Below, piece by piece: positions 23,206 through 32,304 of a stretch of DNA of 64,000 bases. This DNA is from JACKLD01 sp049297695. Its GTDB lineage: Bacteria > Pseudomonadota > Alphaproteobacteria > UBA2136 > UBA6156. The first letter of the stretch is position 1, and every line of letters begins with the position of its first letter. A program made the translations under genes and the position numbers. The stretch covers positions 1-64,000 of the forward strand of contig JBAQUT010000021.1 of NCBI GenBank assembly GCA_049297695.1. The letters run 5' to 3'. A model generated the notes under the pieces. It did not search any database and was not told the DNA's origin. It worked only from the letters and a program-made list of their open reading frames with translations.

Positions 23206-23235
23206 TCGTCATGGCGAGCGCAGCGTGGCCATCTC
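23206..23235 (+). repeat. REP-like 30-bp repeat, copy 4
   Basis: One difference from copy 1 (GCGCAGCG). The repeat ends at the base before the ruvC start codon, leaving no room for a ribosome site of its own. Confidence 0.8.
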
Positions 23236-23730
23236 ATGACATCTAGAACCCAACGTATCTTGGGCCTCGACCCCGGCTTGGAGCACACGGGCTATGGTAT
23301 AATCGATGTAACCGGCAACCACTCCCGCTACGTCGCCTGTGGCCGTATCACCACCAAAGCAGCAGAGCCCTTGCCTCAACGCCTTGCCACCATTGCGGCG
23401 GGTATTTCGGCCCTCATCACCGAACACAAACCCACCATGGCGGCGGTGGAAGAAGTGTTTGTGAACACCAACGCACGGAGTTCGCTCAAGCTGGGGCAGG
23501 CGCGGGGCATATGCCTGCTGGTGCCTACTCAACACGGGTTGCCCGTGCACGAGTACGCGGCGCGGCTGGTCAAAAAGTCCATTGTGGGCACGGGCGGCGC
23601 GGAAAAACACCAAGTGGCCCACATGGTGAAAGTGCTGCTGCCCACATCGCCCACCCCCATCCCCCCCGATGCCGCCGACGCCTTGGCCGTGGCGTTAACG
23701 TGTGGCGTGTTGGGAACGAAAACGTACTAG
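23236..23730 (+). CDS. ruvC: Holliday junction resolvase RuvC
   Basis: The enzyme cuts Holliday junctions symmetrically in homologous recombination, together with RuvAB. It has 164 residues. Catalytic acids are Asp12 (LGLDPG), Glu72 (AAVEEVF) and Asp145/Asp148 (PPDAADALAVA). ruvA and ruvB usually follow but are absent here; the next gene is on the other strand. The start codon directly abuts a REP-like repeat. Its TAG stop shares the CTAG tetranucleotide with the stop of the convergent gene. Confidence 0.95.
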   Translation: MTSRTQRILGLDPGLEHTGYGIIDVTGNHSRYVACGRITTKAAEPLPQRLATIAAGISALITEHKPTMAAVEEVFVNTNARSSLKLGQARGICLLVPTQHGLPVHEYAARLVKKSIVGTGGAEKHQVAHMVKVLLPTSPTPIPPDAADALAVALTCGVLGTKTY

Positions 23731-24965
23731 CGGATTGGAGTGGTAACAAGCTGCTTCACAAATTTTTCTGAGGGTGCATTCAGAATTTTGATGTTCATGA
23801 CATGCTTGGTTTCAACGACAGGGGGTATAGTTTCCAATGCCGATGTATCAATCCCCCCCTTGGCAAATCGCCCCGCAAGTTCTTGGGCGGCTTCCATGGC
23901 AGGGTTAATTGGTGCTTGTTGAGGTTGAGGAGCCCTCAAACTGCTGGAAGCCTTGGGAGCGTTGGAGGTCGTCGGCGCCGTCGCCGTCGGTTTGGCATGA
24001 ACAAACTCAGCCTTGGGATTCACGCTGGCGGTGGCAATCTCGTGGCCTTTTCCAAGCACACGGTCAATGGAAAAAGGGGTAATCCCATGCATTTTTTGGA
24101 AGACGAACAATTTACTTTTGGCAATCACAGCCATAAACTTATTCCAAGTACGTTTAGGGCCTGAATCGCAATGCGAGAATGCAGAACGCATTTTACCATC
24201 GGGCATTTTTTTAGGGGAATAGTACGCCGTACCTCCCGACATATCGCCCACTTCACCACTAATAGAAGCTCCATGGATCAACAGTGCGTCGGCTTGAATA
24301 TTTGTTTTACCGACGCTCACCCAGTCGATCGCAAGATTGCTCAGGTGCATGGATTTCGATTCACCACCTTTTTTAGAGTTCCACGTAGGGTCGCGAAACA
24401 TAGACGTAACCATAGCCTCGTTTTCGCCATGTTTGTCAGGTGTCAGGCTTTCCATCATCACAATGATTTGGCCAAGTTGAGAGTATTTGCTAGCATCAAA
24501 AGTTGTGTTTGGTACGGAAGTACCGCTCTTGCAAGAGCAAAAGGCTTGGAACTTTTTCCAATCAATCTTCCCACGTTCAAAGGTAAAAGGTTTGCCTTCA
24601 TCACGCCCCGCCATGGTTAAGTGGATGCGTTGGAGTTTTCCATAATACTTGCTTTCCGCCCATGCCCGTCCCACAGCTTCAAAGTATTCTTGCGCTGGAG
24701 TTTCTGCGTTGCGAGGCGTGAATATGGAGGAAGATTTGTTCGTTTTTCTAGGGCTTGTATAAACAGGACCAGCTTCGTCTTCGCTTAAATCATCAAAGAC
24801 AGGCCCATCAGACCCCCACTTGGCTCCAGCTTGGGCTTCATCCGCAAGCGAGACAATCCCCGTAGCCACGCCCGCAACAACAGTCGCCCCTTTGGCGAGT
24901 GTTCCAAGCGTATCCCGCTTGTTGGCATCAAACGGAATAGGCGCAAAAAGGTCTTTAATACCCAT
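23727..24965 (-). CDS. unknown protein with hydrophobic N-terminus and Pro-rich tail
   Basis: The product has 412 residues from the ATG at 24965 (MGIKDLFAPIPFDANKRD); the frame opens earlier but the upstream part reads through a terminator and structured RNA. Residues about 20-45 (LGTLAKGATVVAGVATGIVS) are hydrophobic and end in AQA, so this may be a secretion signal or membrane anchor. A central globular part contains FCSCKSGT and HCDSGPKRTWNKF; residues about 310-370 are rich in Pro, Ala and Thr. I do not recognise the family. It converges with ruvC and lies downstream of gltA. Confidence 0.65.
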   Translation of the reverse strand: MGIKDLFAPIPFDANKRDTLGTLAKGATVVAGVATGIVSLADEAQAGAKWGSDGPVFDDLSEDEAGPVYTSPRKTNKSSSIFTPRNAETPAQEYFEAVGRAWAESKYYGKLQRIHLTMAGRDEGKPFTFERGKIDWKKFQAFCSCKSGTSVPNTTFDASKYSQLGQIIVMMESLTPDKHGENEAMVTSMFRDPTWNSKKGGESKSMHLSNLAIDWVSVGKTNIQADALLIHGASISGEVGDMSGGTAYYSPKKMPDGKMRSAFSHCDSGPKRTWNKFMAVIAKSKLFVFQKMHGITPFSIDRVLGKGHEIATASVNPKAEFVHAKPTATAPTTSNAPKASSSLRAPQPQQAPINPAMEAAQELAGRFAKGGIDTSALETIPPVVETKHVMNIKILNAPSEKFVKQLVTTPIR

Positions 24966-25027
24966 CCTAACTATATAGGGCGGCATCCAAGCCAATCCAA
25001 GGGGTTCCTGACAGGGCAGGGGGGGAC

Positions 25028-25048
25028 CAAAAAGGGGCCGAAGCCCCT
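25028..25048 (-). terminator. rho-independent terminator downstream of gltA
   Basis: AGGGGC-TTCG-GCCCCT with a UUCG tetraloop is followed by TTTTGG on the minus strand. It ends either the gltA message or the structured RNA in between. Confidence 0.9.
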
Positions 25049-25059
25049 GATAAAGCCAT

Positions 25060-25192
25060 TTGCAAATTCTACTAGCCAGAGCTGCACATGTGCCCTGTCT
25101 GCGCTTCCACTCCGCACTTACCAACAACGTACGCTTGCGGTGCGGTTTTCGTTAGGTCACATGTTCGCCTCTGGCTAGCGAATTATGCCAAC
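25060..25192 (-). ncRNA. rod-like structured RNA after gltA, 6S-like topology
   Basis: A closing stem CTAGCCAGAG/CTCTGGCTAG, a second stem ACATGTG/CACATGT plus CCT/AGG, a large asymmetric bubble (about 8 and 15 bases) and a terminal stem CCGCAC/GTGCGG form one long rod; outer AATTC/GAATT pairing extends it. The minus strand is favoured because the terminator follows at once. The layout resembles 6S RNA, but sequence identity was not tested; a structured gltA 3' region or a small mobile palindrome are alternatives. Confidence 0.4.
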
Positions 25193-25211
25193 GATTTTAG
25201 GATTGAAAAAT

Positions 25212-26561
25212 CTACTTCCGCTTGCCCAATGGCACAAAGTCCCGACGGGTGGGGCCCACATAAAGTTGGCGCGGGCGGCCGATTTTTTGGTCGGGTTCGC
25301 CGATCATTTCGTTCCAGTGGCTAATCCACCCCACGGTGCGGGCTAGTGCAAAAATGCAGGTGAACATGCTGGTGGGGATGCCCACGGCGCGGAGGATAAT
25401 ACCGCTGTAAAAATCCACGTTGGGGTACAGCTTGCGGGAGATGAAATATTCGTCGGAAAGGGCAATCCGCTCCAGCTCCATGGCCACTTCTAGGGCTGGG
25501 TCGTTCACACCCAGTTCGCGCAGCACGGCGTCGCAGTTTTCTTTCATAATCTTGGCGCGGGGGTCAAAGTTTTTATACACGCGGTGGCCAAAGCCCATCA
25601 GTTTGGTGGCACTTAGCTTATCTTTCACCTTTTCAATAAAGGCGGGTACGTTTTCTTTGCTGCCAATTTCTTGCAGCATTTCCAACACGGCTTCGTTGGC
25701 GCCGCCGTGAGCAGGGCCCCACAGGGTGGCAACACCGGCCGCAATGCAGGCAAAGGGGTTGGCGCCGCTGCTGCCCGCCAAGCGCACGGTGCTGGTGCTG
25801 GCATTTTGTTCGTGGTCGGCATGCAGGGTGAAAATCACGTCCATGGCGCGCTCCACAATCGGGTTCACCACATAGTCTTTCGTGGGCACGGCAAACATCA
25901 TGCGGAGGAAGTTGCCCGCGTAGCTCAGGTTGTTATCCGGGTACATAAACGGCTGGCCGATGCTGTACTTGTACGCCATGGCCACCAGTGTGGGCATTTT
26001 GGAAATCAGGCGGTAGGCCACAATCTCGCGGTGGCGGGGGTTATGGATGTCCAAGCTGTCGTGGTAAAAACTGGCCAACGCGCCCGTTACGCCGCACAAA
26101 ATGCTCATGGGGTGGGCATCGGGGCGGAAGCCATGGTAAAACGTGTGCACCTGCTCGTGGACCATGGTGTGTTCAAGCACGGTATTTTCAAATGTTTCCA
26201 ATTGTTTGGGGGAGGGCAACTCGCCAAACATCAGCAAATAGCACACTTCCAAGTAACTGGCTTGGTTGGCCAGCTGTTCAATGGGGTAGCCGCGGTACAA
26301 CAGCTCGCCTTTGTCGCCATCAATGTACGTAATTTTACTTTGGCAGGCGGCGGTGCTCATAAATCCGGGGTCATACGTAAACACACCATGCTCGCCGTAC
26401 AGTTTCCGCACATCCACTACATCTGGCCCCACGGTGCCTTTCATGGCGGGGAAGCTAAAGGTGCGCATATCGGATGGCCCTTTGGGGGGCGTAGGAGGGG
26501 CAGAAGCCCCGCCGGCGCTGGATTTTTCGGCGTTTTTGGGCATTTTTACCACGTTGGCCAT
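25212..26561 (-). CDS. gltA: citrate synthase (type II)
   Basis: The enzyme condenses oxaloacetate with acetyl-CoA at the entry of the TCA cycle. It has 449 residues from the ATG at 26561, with AAAAAAGG eight bases upstream; upstream in-frame codons are not needed. Catalytic motifs are [27 protein letters not shown] and [12 protein letters not shown]. An N-terminal extension of about 35 residues rich in Pro and Ala precedes the usual [15 protein letters not shown] structured RNA and terminator lie downstream. Confidence 0.96.
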   Translation of the reverse strand: MANVVKMPKNAEKSSAGGASAPPTPPKGPSDMRTFSFPAMKGTVGPDVVDVRKLYGEHGVFTYDPGFMSTAACQSKITYIDGDKGELLYRGYPIEQLANQASYLEVCYLLMFGELPSPKQLETFENTVLEHTMVHEQVHTFYHGFRPDAHPMSILCGVTGALASFYHDSLDIHNPRHREIVAYRLISKMPTLVAMAYKYSIGQPFMYPDNNLSYAGNFLRMMFAVPTKDYVVNPIVERAMDVIFTLHADHEQNASTSTVRLAGSSGANPFACIAAGVATLWGPAHGGANEAVLEMLQEIGSKENVPAFIEKVKDKLSATKLMGFGHRVYKNFDPRAKIMKENCDAVLRELGVNDPALEVAMELERIALSDEYFISRKLYPNVDFYSGIILRAVGIPTSMFTCIFALARTVGWISHWNEMIGEPDQKIGRPRQLYVGPTRRDFVPLGKRK

Positions 26562-26673
26562 GAGCGGAACCTTTTTTGTTTTTGTTAAGTTTACCTTACG
26601 GTGCGCCGCACCATGGGTCAACAGGGGAGAGGGTGGTCTTGAAATCCCCCTGTGGCATCCCATGTAAAGGTGT

Positions 26674-27216
26674 ATGACAAACCTCTGCACCCCTCTTTTA
26701 GCAGTTGGCATTGGTATGGTAGCCAGCTTTACCCCAGCCCAAGCCCAAGTGTGTGAGCCATGGCCCGACTGCATGTACAATCGTAAACAAGTTAAACCCA
26801 AGCAACCTCAACCTACCCAACCACATGCCGCTGCAACACCTCAGGAAGCTACAAACCCTTGGAGCACCACAACCACGGTTGCCCCGCAATCCAACCCCCA
26901 AGTTTCACCACAGCCGCAAAGCTACCGTGGCCTTAAGTTGCCTGTATTTCGGTGTTTGTACGCGTTGGCAAGCAACCCTACCGCTGTTTCGGCCTCGTGC
27001 ACGTCTCTTAATTCAACAGAGCAAGCCGCTGTGCAACGCCAAGCGGTTCAACTCAAAATGGCGATGGAGATAAAGGCGGTCAGCATCAACCATGCCGCTA
27101 CGCTGTTTTACAAAGGTTCTATAACTCAAAAGGACTGGGATGCTGCGATTGATAAAGCCAACCTCACCTTTGCAACTGAGGAATTACGGGTGTCTCGGGC
27201 TTTGGGAGGCCGCTAA
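26674..27216 (+). CDS. secreted Pro/Gln-rich protein, unknown
   Basis: The product has 180 residues. A signal peptide ([19 protein letters not shown], cleavage near TPAQA) is followed by [14 protein letters not shown], a long Pro/Gln/Thr-rich linker (residues 40-85) and a helical C-terminal region of about 95 residues with [13 protein letters not shown] precedes the ATG. One base separates its stop from the start of a lipoprotein gene, so the two probably form an operon acting in the envelope. It diverges from gltA. I do not recognise the family. Confidence 0.7.
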   Translation: MTNLCTPLLAVGIGMVASFTPAQAQVCEPWPDCMYNRKQVKPKQPQPTQPHAAATPQEATNPWSTTTTVAPQSNPQVSPQPQSYRGLKLPVFRCLYALASNPTAVSASCTSLNSTEQAAVQRQAVQLKMAMEIKAVSINHAATLFYKGSITQKDWDAAIDKANLTFATEELRVSRALGGR

Positions 27217-27217
27217 T

Positions 27218-27628
27218 ATGAAACTCGGATTCGCTGCCGCTACAATATTGACCGCTGCAACCCTAGCTGGCTGCGGGACAAAACCCAAAAACCCAGATGT
27301 CGTGATGGGCGTGAAAGAATGTACCCTAGGGGATACCCGCCTTCCATGGTTTAACAGCACGTGTTGGGGAGAAAAGCCATCGTCTCGCGCCACCGCCAGC
27401 ACCGCCATTTCGGCCGTGGAGATAACCTTGCAACGCCTTCAAATCCCTGTGGATGTGAAAGGTAAAAACACTTGCGATTTAGCCAGTGAAGCCGCAGAGT
27501 TCTTAGATAATTTCGCGTACCAACAATCTCAACAAGGCCCCATTTCAATATCGGTACGACAAGCCATTCAAACAGGATTGAATGAGTTAGATAAAGCCGC
27601 TGCTGCCGACGGCTGCACTCGCAACTAA
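27218..27628 (+). CDS. small lipoprotein, unknown
   Basis: The product has 136 residues with a lipoprotein signal ending in lipobox TLAGC at Cys19. The mature part carries four further cysteines (ECTLGD, STCWGE, NTCDLA, DGCTRN), which could form two disulphides. The start ATG at 27218 has GGGAGG upstream, inside the end of the preceding secreted-protein gene. It converges with dnaE, with only two bases between stop codons and no terminator. Function unknown. Confidence 0.7.
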   Translation: MKLGFAAATILTAATLAGCGTKPKNPDVVMGVKECTLGDTRLPWFNSTCWGEKPSSRATASTAISAVEITLQRLQIPVDVKGKNTCDLASEAAEFLDNFAYQQSQQGPISISVRQAIQTGLNELDKAAAADGCTRN

Positions 27629-27630
27629 CC

Positions 27631-30600
27631 TCATCCCACATCCACACCCATACTCCTCAAGTTCGCCAGAAGGTTGGGCGCGCACCGGATGCGCAGAGGC
27701 GTGGTGATGAGCGCCCGTGCCCCGCTTTGGGCGGGCATCCGCAACTTCACATGGGTGGGGCCTTTGTCGGCCCTTGCCAGCAGGGTTTGAATTTCGGAAA
27801 GCTGTTTTAAACTATCCACATCCAGCACCAGCTCCACCCGTTCGCCCAGCACATCGGCCAAGGGGCGGATGGTTTCGGCGTTGATGCGCAACCGCTCGGT
27901 ATCCTGCTGCACCTTCAGCGTGAGGAGGAGAGGTTGTTTGGCTTCCAACAACGCTTGCTGGGCGGCGTACATCTCGCTGAACACCGCCACCTCGCTTTGG
28001 CCGGATTGATCAGACACCACTGCAATGGCCATCAGCTTCCCCGTTTTGGTGCGTACCTCCCGCACGCTTTGCACAATGCACGCCACGCGGCAGCTGCCGC
28101 CACCTGTTTCGCCAAACTCTTCCAGCGTGGCAATGGCCCGTAGGCCGCTCATTTTGGCCAGTTCGGCCTTAAACGCCCCCAAGGGGTGGTCGGAGTGGTA
28201 AAAGCCCAGAGTTTCTTGCTCAAAACCCAACAAATCCAGCGCGTCAATCTCTAAGGGTTTGTTCAGGCTTTGAATGTACGGCGTGGCATCCGCCGGCCCG
28301 CCCGCCTCGCCAAACAAACTGCCTTGGCCGCTGGCTTGCTGCTCGGCGTTGGCTTGGCAGTAGGCCAAATAGGCGTCCACGTTGGCCAGCAGCAGACGGC
28401 GGTTTTTTTCCACGCTGTCCATGGCTCCTGCCTTGATGAGCACTTCCAACTGCCGCTTGTTCATGGCGTGGGGGTGGTGGCGGGCCATAAAATCCCACAG
28501 GGAGGTAAACCGCCCGCCCTTGGTGCGTTCCGCCACCAACCCCCGCATCACTTCTTCTCCCGCGCCTTTGATGGCCGAGAGCGCGTGGCGTACCGCCCCT
28601 TTGCCATCGGGCGTGGCTTCCACGCTGAACATCAACTGGCTGGCGTTCACATCGGCGGGCAGCAGGCTGAAGCCCATTTTTTCCAGTTCCACCTTGTAAC
28701 GGTGCAGTTTTTCCACGTTGCCGCGGTCGTAGGTCATCACGGCGGCCATAAACTCCAGCGGAAAGTGGCACTTCAAATACGCTGTTTGGTAGCTAATCAG
28801 CGCATAGGCCATGCTGTGGGCCTTGTTAAACCCGTAGCCCGCAAAGGCGGTCATGATATCAAAAATGCGGTTGGCCTCGTCGGCGTCGATGTTGTTCACC
28901 GTTTTGGCACCGTCCACAAACTTCACCCGCTCTTTGGCCATTTCTTCGGGTTTTTTCTTCCCCATGGCGCGGCGGAGCAAATCGGCCCCCGCCAGCGTGT
29001 ACCCCGCCAGCACGCGGGCCATTTGCATCACTTGTTCTTGATACACGGCAATGCCGAAGGTTACTTCCAGCGTGTCTTTCAACAGCGGGTGGGGGTATTC
29101 CACCTTCTCAAGCCCCAAGCGGCGGGCCACGTAACTTGGTATCCATTCCATCGGCCCCGGGCGGTACAGGGCGATGAGGGCGGACAGGCTTTCCATATCC
29201 GCCGCCTTCATCTTTTTGGTGAGGTCGGTCATGCCGGCCGATTCAATCTGGAATACCCCACAGGTTTTGCCTTCCCGCAGCATGGCAAAGGTGGCGTCGT
29301 CGGCAAGGCTCACCGTGGCAATGTCAAAGCCGGGCGTGTGTTTCCGCACCAAGTCTTCCGCCATGCGGATGATGCTCAGGGTTTTCAGGCCCAAAAAGTC
29401 AAACTTCACCAACCCCGCGTATTCGGCGTCCAGCATGGAGAATTGCGTGGCGGGCATAGGGGAACGGGGGTCCACATACAGCCCGCATACGTCGGCAATG
29501 GGCCTATCGGTAATAATCACCCCCGCCGCGTGGGTGCTGGCGTGGCGGTAGCAGCCTTCCAGCTGGCGGGCGGTATCCACCAGCCGTTGAACATCCTCTT
29601 CCGTGTCGTAGCGGGTTTTCAGGCGCTCGTCGCTTTCCAGCACCTCGTCAATGGGGGGCGGGTTGGCCCCTTCGGGGATAAGCCCCGCAATCTGCCCCAC
29701 AAAGTTGTAGCCAAGGCCCAGTGCGCGGCCCACATCCCGCAGGCAGGCGCGGGCCTTCAGGCTACCAAAGGTGATGATTTGCGAAACCTTCTCCGCGCCA
29801 AACCGCTGCTGGACGTACTTGATAACCTCGTCGCGGCGGTCTTGGCAAAAGTCGATATCAAAGTCCGGCAAACTCACGCGGTCGGGGTTTAAAAAGCGCT
29901 CAAAGTATAGGCCCCAGCGCAGGGGGTCTAGCTCGGTAATCTGCAAGCTCCACGCCGCCACGCTGCCCGCACCACTGCCCCGCCCAGGGCCCACGGGGAT
30001 GCCGTTGGCCTTGGCCCAGCGGATGAAATCGGAGGTAATCAGGAAGTACCCTTCGTACCCCATTTTCACAATCACATCCAACTCAAAGGCCAGTTGTTTT
30101 TCATACGTTTCTTTCGCGGTGGCGCGGGCGGCGGCATCGGCACAGGTGGGGTACACGTATTGCTCCAACCGCTGCACCAAGCCTTTTTCGCATTCTTCGC
30201 GCATCACGTCGGGGGTGGGGGTGCTGCCGCTGAATTCCCACTTGGGCATAAACATCTGCTTCACGCTCACTTGGGGCAGCAAAAAGGCGCAACGCTTGGC
30301 AATTTCCACCGTGTTGGCACAGGCTTCGGGGATGTCCGCAAACGCCTCCAGCATATCCGACGCCGGCCGCAAATGGTGGTTGGTGGTGAAGGTGCGGTGG
30401 GCGGGGTCGTCCATGGTTTTGCTGTCGCCGATGCAGGCCAGCACCTCCATGGCGGTTTTGTCGGAACGTTTGATAAATCGCACATCATTGGTAGCCACCA
30501 AGGGCCACGCATGCTGTGCGGCTAAGGCGCGCAAGGCGGCTTCCATCTCGGGCTCGGTGGGCAAGCCATGGCGTTCCAGTTGCACATAAAAACGGGTGCC

Positions 30601-31092
30601 AAAAGCACGGGATAACGGCTCCATAAAGGCCTCCAACCGCCCTTGGGCCTGCCCCAACGCCGCCCAGCCACGGTTATAGGCCCCACTCAAACATATCAAG
30701 CCTTCATGGCGGGCCAGCACGTCATCCAGCGCCACACCGGCCTCGCCGTGGTCGGTTTTGCGGAGGTTGGCCAAACTGACCAGCCGCGTTAGGTTGCGCC
30801 AGCCAGCTTCGTTCTGCACCAACAGGGTAACAAACCCCACTTGCGCCCGCTCGCCCAACATTCCCGTGGGCAGGCCCAGCACGGGCACTTCGGCCCCTAA
30901 AATAGGCTGCACGCCCTTTTTGGCAAAATACTGGCTTACTTCCACCGCACTGAACACGTTCCCCAGCTCAGTGATTCCCACCGCGGCCAACCCCATGCCG
31001 CCCGCCGCCGCCGCCAAATCTTCCGGCTGCACCATGCCTTCCAGCAGGCTGTAACAGCTTTTGCAGGTTAAATGAATGAATCCCACGCCCAT
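27631..31092 (-). CDS. dnaE: DNA polymerase III alpha subunit
   Basis: The replicative polymerase subunit, 1153 residues, the usual size. The N-terminal PHP domain starts FIHLTCKSCYSLLEG; its TELGN motif departs from TDHGN, so phosphoesterase function there is doubtful, as in many DnaE proteins. Polymerase aspartates are in LPDFDIDFCQDRRDE, preceded by GPGRGSGAGSVAAW. A helix-hairpin-helix region and the OB fold (residues about 985-1060, VACIVQSVREVRTKTGK) follow. It belongs to the alphaproteobacterial proS-lolC/E-lolD-dnaE cluster, here split by an opposite-strand AT-rich gene. Confidence 0.97.
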   Translation of the reverse strand: MGVGFIHLTCKSCYSLLEGMVQPEDLAAAAGGMGLAAVGITELGNVFSAVEVSQYFAKKGVQPILGAEVPVLGLPTGMLGERAQVGFVTLLVQNEAGWRNLTRLVSLANLRKTDHGEAGVALDDVLARHEGLICLSGAYNRGWAALGQAQGRLEAFMEPLSRAFGTRFYVQLERHGLPTEPEMEAALRALAAQHAWPLVATNDVRFIKRSDKTAMEVLACIGDSKTMDDPAHRTFTTNHHLRPASDMLEAFADIPEACANTVEIAKRCAFLLPQVSVKQMFMPKWEFSGSTPTPDVMREECEKGLVQRLEQYVYPTCADAAARATAKETYEKQLAFELDVIVKMGYEGYFLITSDFIRWAKANGIPVGPGRGSGAGSVAAWSLQITELDPLRWGLYFERFLNPDRVSLPDFDIDFCQDRRDEVIKYVQQRFGAEKVSQIITFGSLKARACLRDVGRALGLGYNFVGQIAGLIPEGANPPPIDEVLESDERLKTRYDTEEDVQRLVDTARQLEGCYRHASTHAAGVIITDRPIADVCGLYVDPRSPMPATQFSMLDAEYAGLVKFDFLGLKTLSIIRMAEDLVRKHTPGFDIATVSLADDATFAMLREGKTCGVFQIESAGMTDLTKKMKAADMESLSALIALYRPGPMEWIPSYVARRLGLEKVEYPHPLLKDTLEVTFGIAVYQEQVMQMARVLAGYTLAGADLLRRAMGKKKPEEMAKERVKFVDGAKTVNNIDADEANRIFDIMTAFAGYGFNKAHSMAYALISYQTAYLKCHFPLEFMAAVMTYDRGNVEKLHRYKVELEKMGFSLLPADVNASQLMFSVEATPDGKGAVRHALSAIKGAGEEVMRGLVAERTKGGRFTSLWDFMARHHPHAMNKRQLEVLIKAGAMDSVEKNRRLLLANVDAYLAYCQANAEQQASGQGSLFGEAGGPADATPYIQSLNKPLEIDALDLLGFEQETLGFYHSDHPLGAFKAELAKMSGLRAIATLEEFGETGGGSCRVACIVQSVREVRTKTGKLMAIAVVSDQSGQSEVAVFSEMYAAQQALLEAKQPLLLTLKVQQDTERLRINAETIRPLADVLGERVELVLDVDSLKQLSEIQTLLARADKGPTHVKLRMPAQSGARALITTPLRIRCAPNLLANLRSMGVDVG

Positions 31093-31176
31093 GGGGGCAC
31101 CATAACGGGTTTGGTGGGGGGTTGCAAAAGGGAAATTAGGTACTTATATACAGATAAGAAACAAAAGGAGCTTAGT

Positions 31177-31614
31177 ATGTACACCGTAGAAGAAATTCAG
31201 AACTTTTTGGAAGATGTTCAGAGCTTGATTTCTAATCAAGGTACTGGAAAAATTAGAAATATAGACAATTATGATATTGTTACTTTTCTAAAAGGTTTTT
31301 TGCCTTACATGCTAAAACGCAAAGATTATCCTGTAGCAGATGAGGTTGTTCGTGAAGATATTATTTTAACTTCTATGCGAATTTTATCAAAACTCACAGG
31401 GAACGAACCTAATACCATAGTACATAATATTAAGAATGATTCAGATGAAAAAGAAATATGGATTCTTTGCGAAAAAGAATTTGAAGGAGCTTTGAGAGCA
31501 TCTAACAAAGAAGTATTAAGAATAAACACTTGTGGAAGGATTATGGCGATAGGGCGCAGAGAGATGGTTCTCCGTGAATCTAGTCAAGAGTTATCCGATT
31601 TATTTAATAAATAA
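31177..31614 (+). CDS. AT-rich inserted gene, unknown
   Basis: The product has 145 residues from the ATG at 31177, which has AAGGAG seven bases upstream; an earlier in-frame ATG overlaps the dnaE start. It is acidic and helical (VEEIQNFLEDVQSLISNQGT) without membrane segments or known motifs. By eye its base use is strongly AT-rich against GC-rich neighbours. It runs opposite to dnaE and lolD and separates these two members of a conserved cluster, which suggests recent acquisition. Confidence 0.7.
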   Translation: MYTVEEIQNFLEDVQSLISNQGTGKIRNIDNYDIVTFLKGFLPYMLKRKDYPVADEVVREDIILTSMRILSKLTGNEPNTIVHNIKNDSDEKEIWILCEKEFEGALRASNKEVLRINTCGRIMAIGRREMVLRESSQELSDLFNK

Positions 31615-31626
31615 GTCAAAAACTCG

Positions 31627-32304
31627 TTAACCCATCCTCACCACGCGCGAACACCGTTTCGCCAACTCCATGTTGTGCGTTACAATCAGGGCAGCCATGC
31701 CTTCGGTGTTAATCAGGTGGAACAGCAGGTCGGTCACACTTTCCGCCGTATGGGGATCCAGATTGCCCGTAGGTTCATCCGCCAACAGCAGGGCAGGGCG
31801 GTTCATCAAGGCGCGGGCAATGGCCACACGCTGCTGCTCACCTCCCGACAACTGGCTAGGGTAGTGCTCCAAACGATGCCCCAACCCGACAGCCCCCAAA
31901 AGCTCCTCGGGCCGTTCCTGTAATCCTGTCATCCTGTCATCCAGTAATCCTGTTCCTATTCTGGCCGGCATCCCCACATTCTCCACCGCGGTAAACTCGC
32001 GCAACAAATGGTGGTGCTGGTACACAAACCCCATGGTGGCGTTGCGAATACGTGCCTGCTGCCCATCCGGTAACGTGTCGGCCCGCACGCCGTTCACCCA
32101 CACCTCGCCGGTGTTGGGTTTGTCCAAAAGCCCCGCCATGTGCAGCAGGGTGCTTTTGCCGCAGCCGCTGGGGCCTACAATGGCCACGCTTTCGCCCGCG
32201 TTCAGGGTAAAATCCATATCCTTCAAAACAGTCACACGGGCAGGGCCTTCGCCATACCAGCGGGAGACAGCGCGCATATCCAACAGGGGTGGGGTGTGTG
32301 TCAT
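31627..32304 (-). CDS. lolD: lipoprotein-releasing ABC transporter ATPase LolD
   Basis: The ATPase drives extraction of lipoproteins from the inner membrane by LolC/E. It has 225 residues. Walker A GPSGCGKST is at 44-52, Q-loop FVYQHHHLL near 93-101, signature LSGGEQQR at 152-159 and Walker B LLLADEPTGNLD soon after. Residues 118-128 (TGLLDDRMTGL) are encoded by a tandem octamer repeat and look like an insertion before ERPEELLGAVGL. The start overlaps the lolC/E stop (ATGA), showing translational coupling. Confidence 0.95.
   Translation of the reverse strand: MTHTPPLLDMRAVSRWYGEGPARVTVLKDMDFTLNAGESVAIVGPSGCGKSTLLHMAGLLDKPNTGEVWVNGVRADTLPDGQQARIRNATMGFVYQHHHLLREFTAVENVGMPARIGTGLLDDRMTGLQERPEELLGAVGLGHRLEHYPSQLSGGEQQRVAIARALMNRPALLLADEPTGNLDPHTAESVTDLLFHLINTEGMAALIVTHNMELAKRCSRVVRMG
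31921..31952. repeat. four tandem octamers inside lolD
   Basis: TAATCCTG, TCATCCTG, TCATCCAG, TAATCCTG in a row. They encode residues 118-128 of LolD. Confidence 0.85.

Noticed and set aside
28270..29892. 540-codon plus-strand ORF opposite dnaE
   Set aside because: It is the antisense shadow of a conserved gene, with His/Gly/Val-rich composition caused by codon bias.
31914..31960. CRISPR-like array from repeated ATCCTG units
   Set aside because: The units are direct octamers with no spacers and lie inside lolD.
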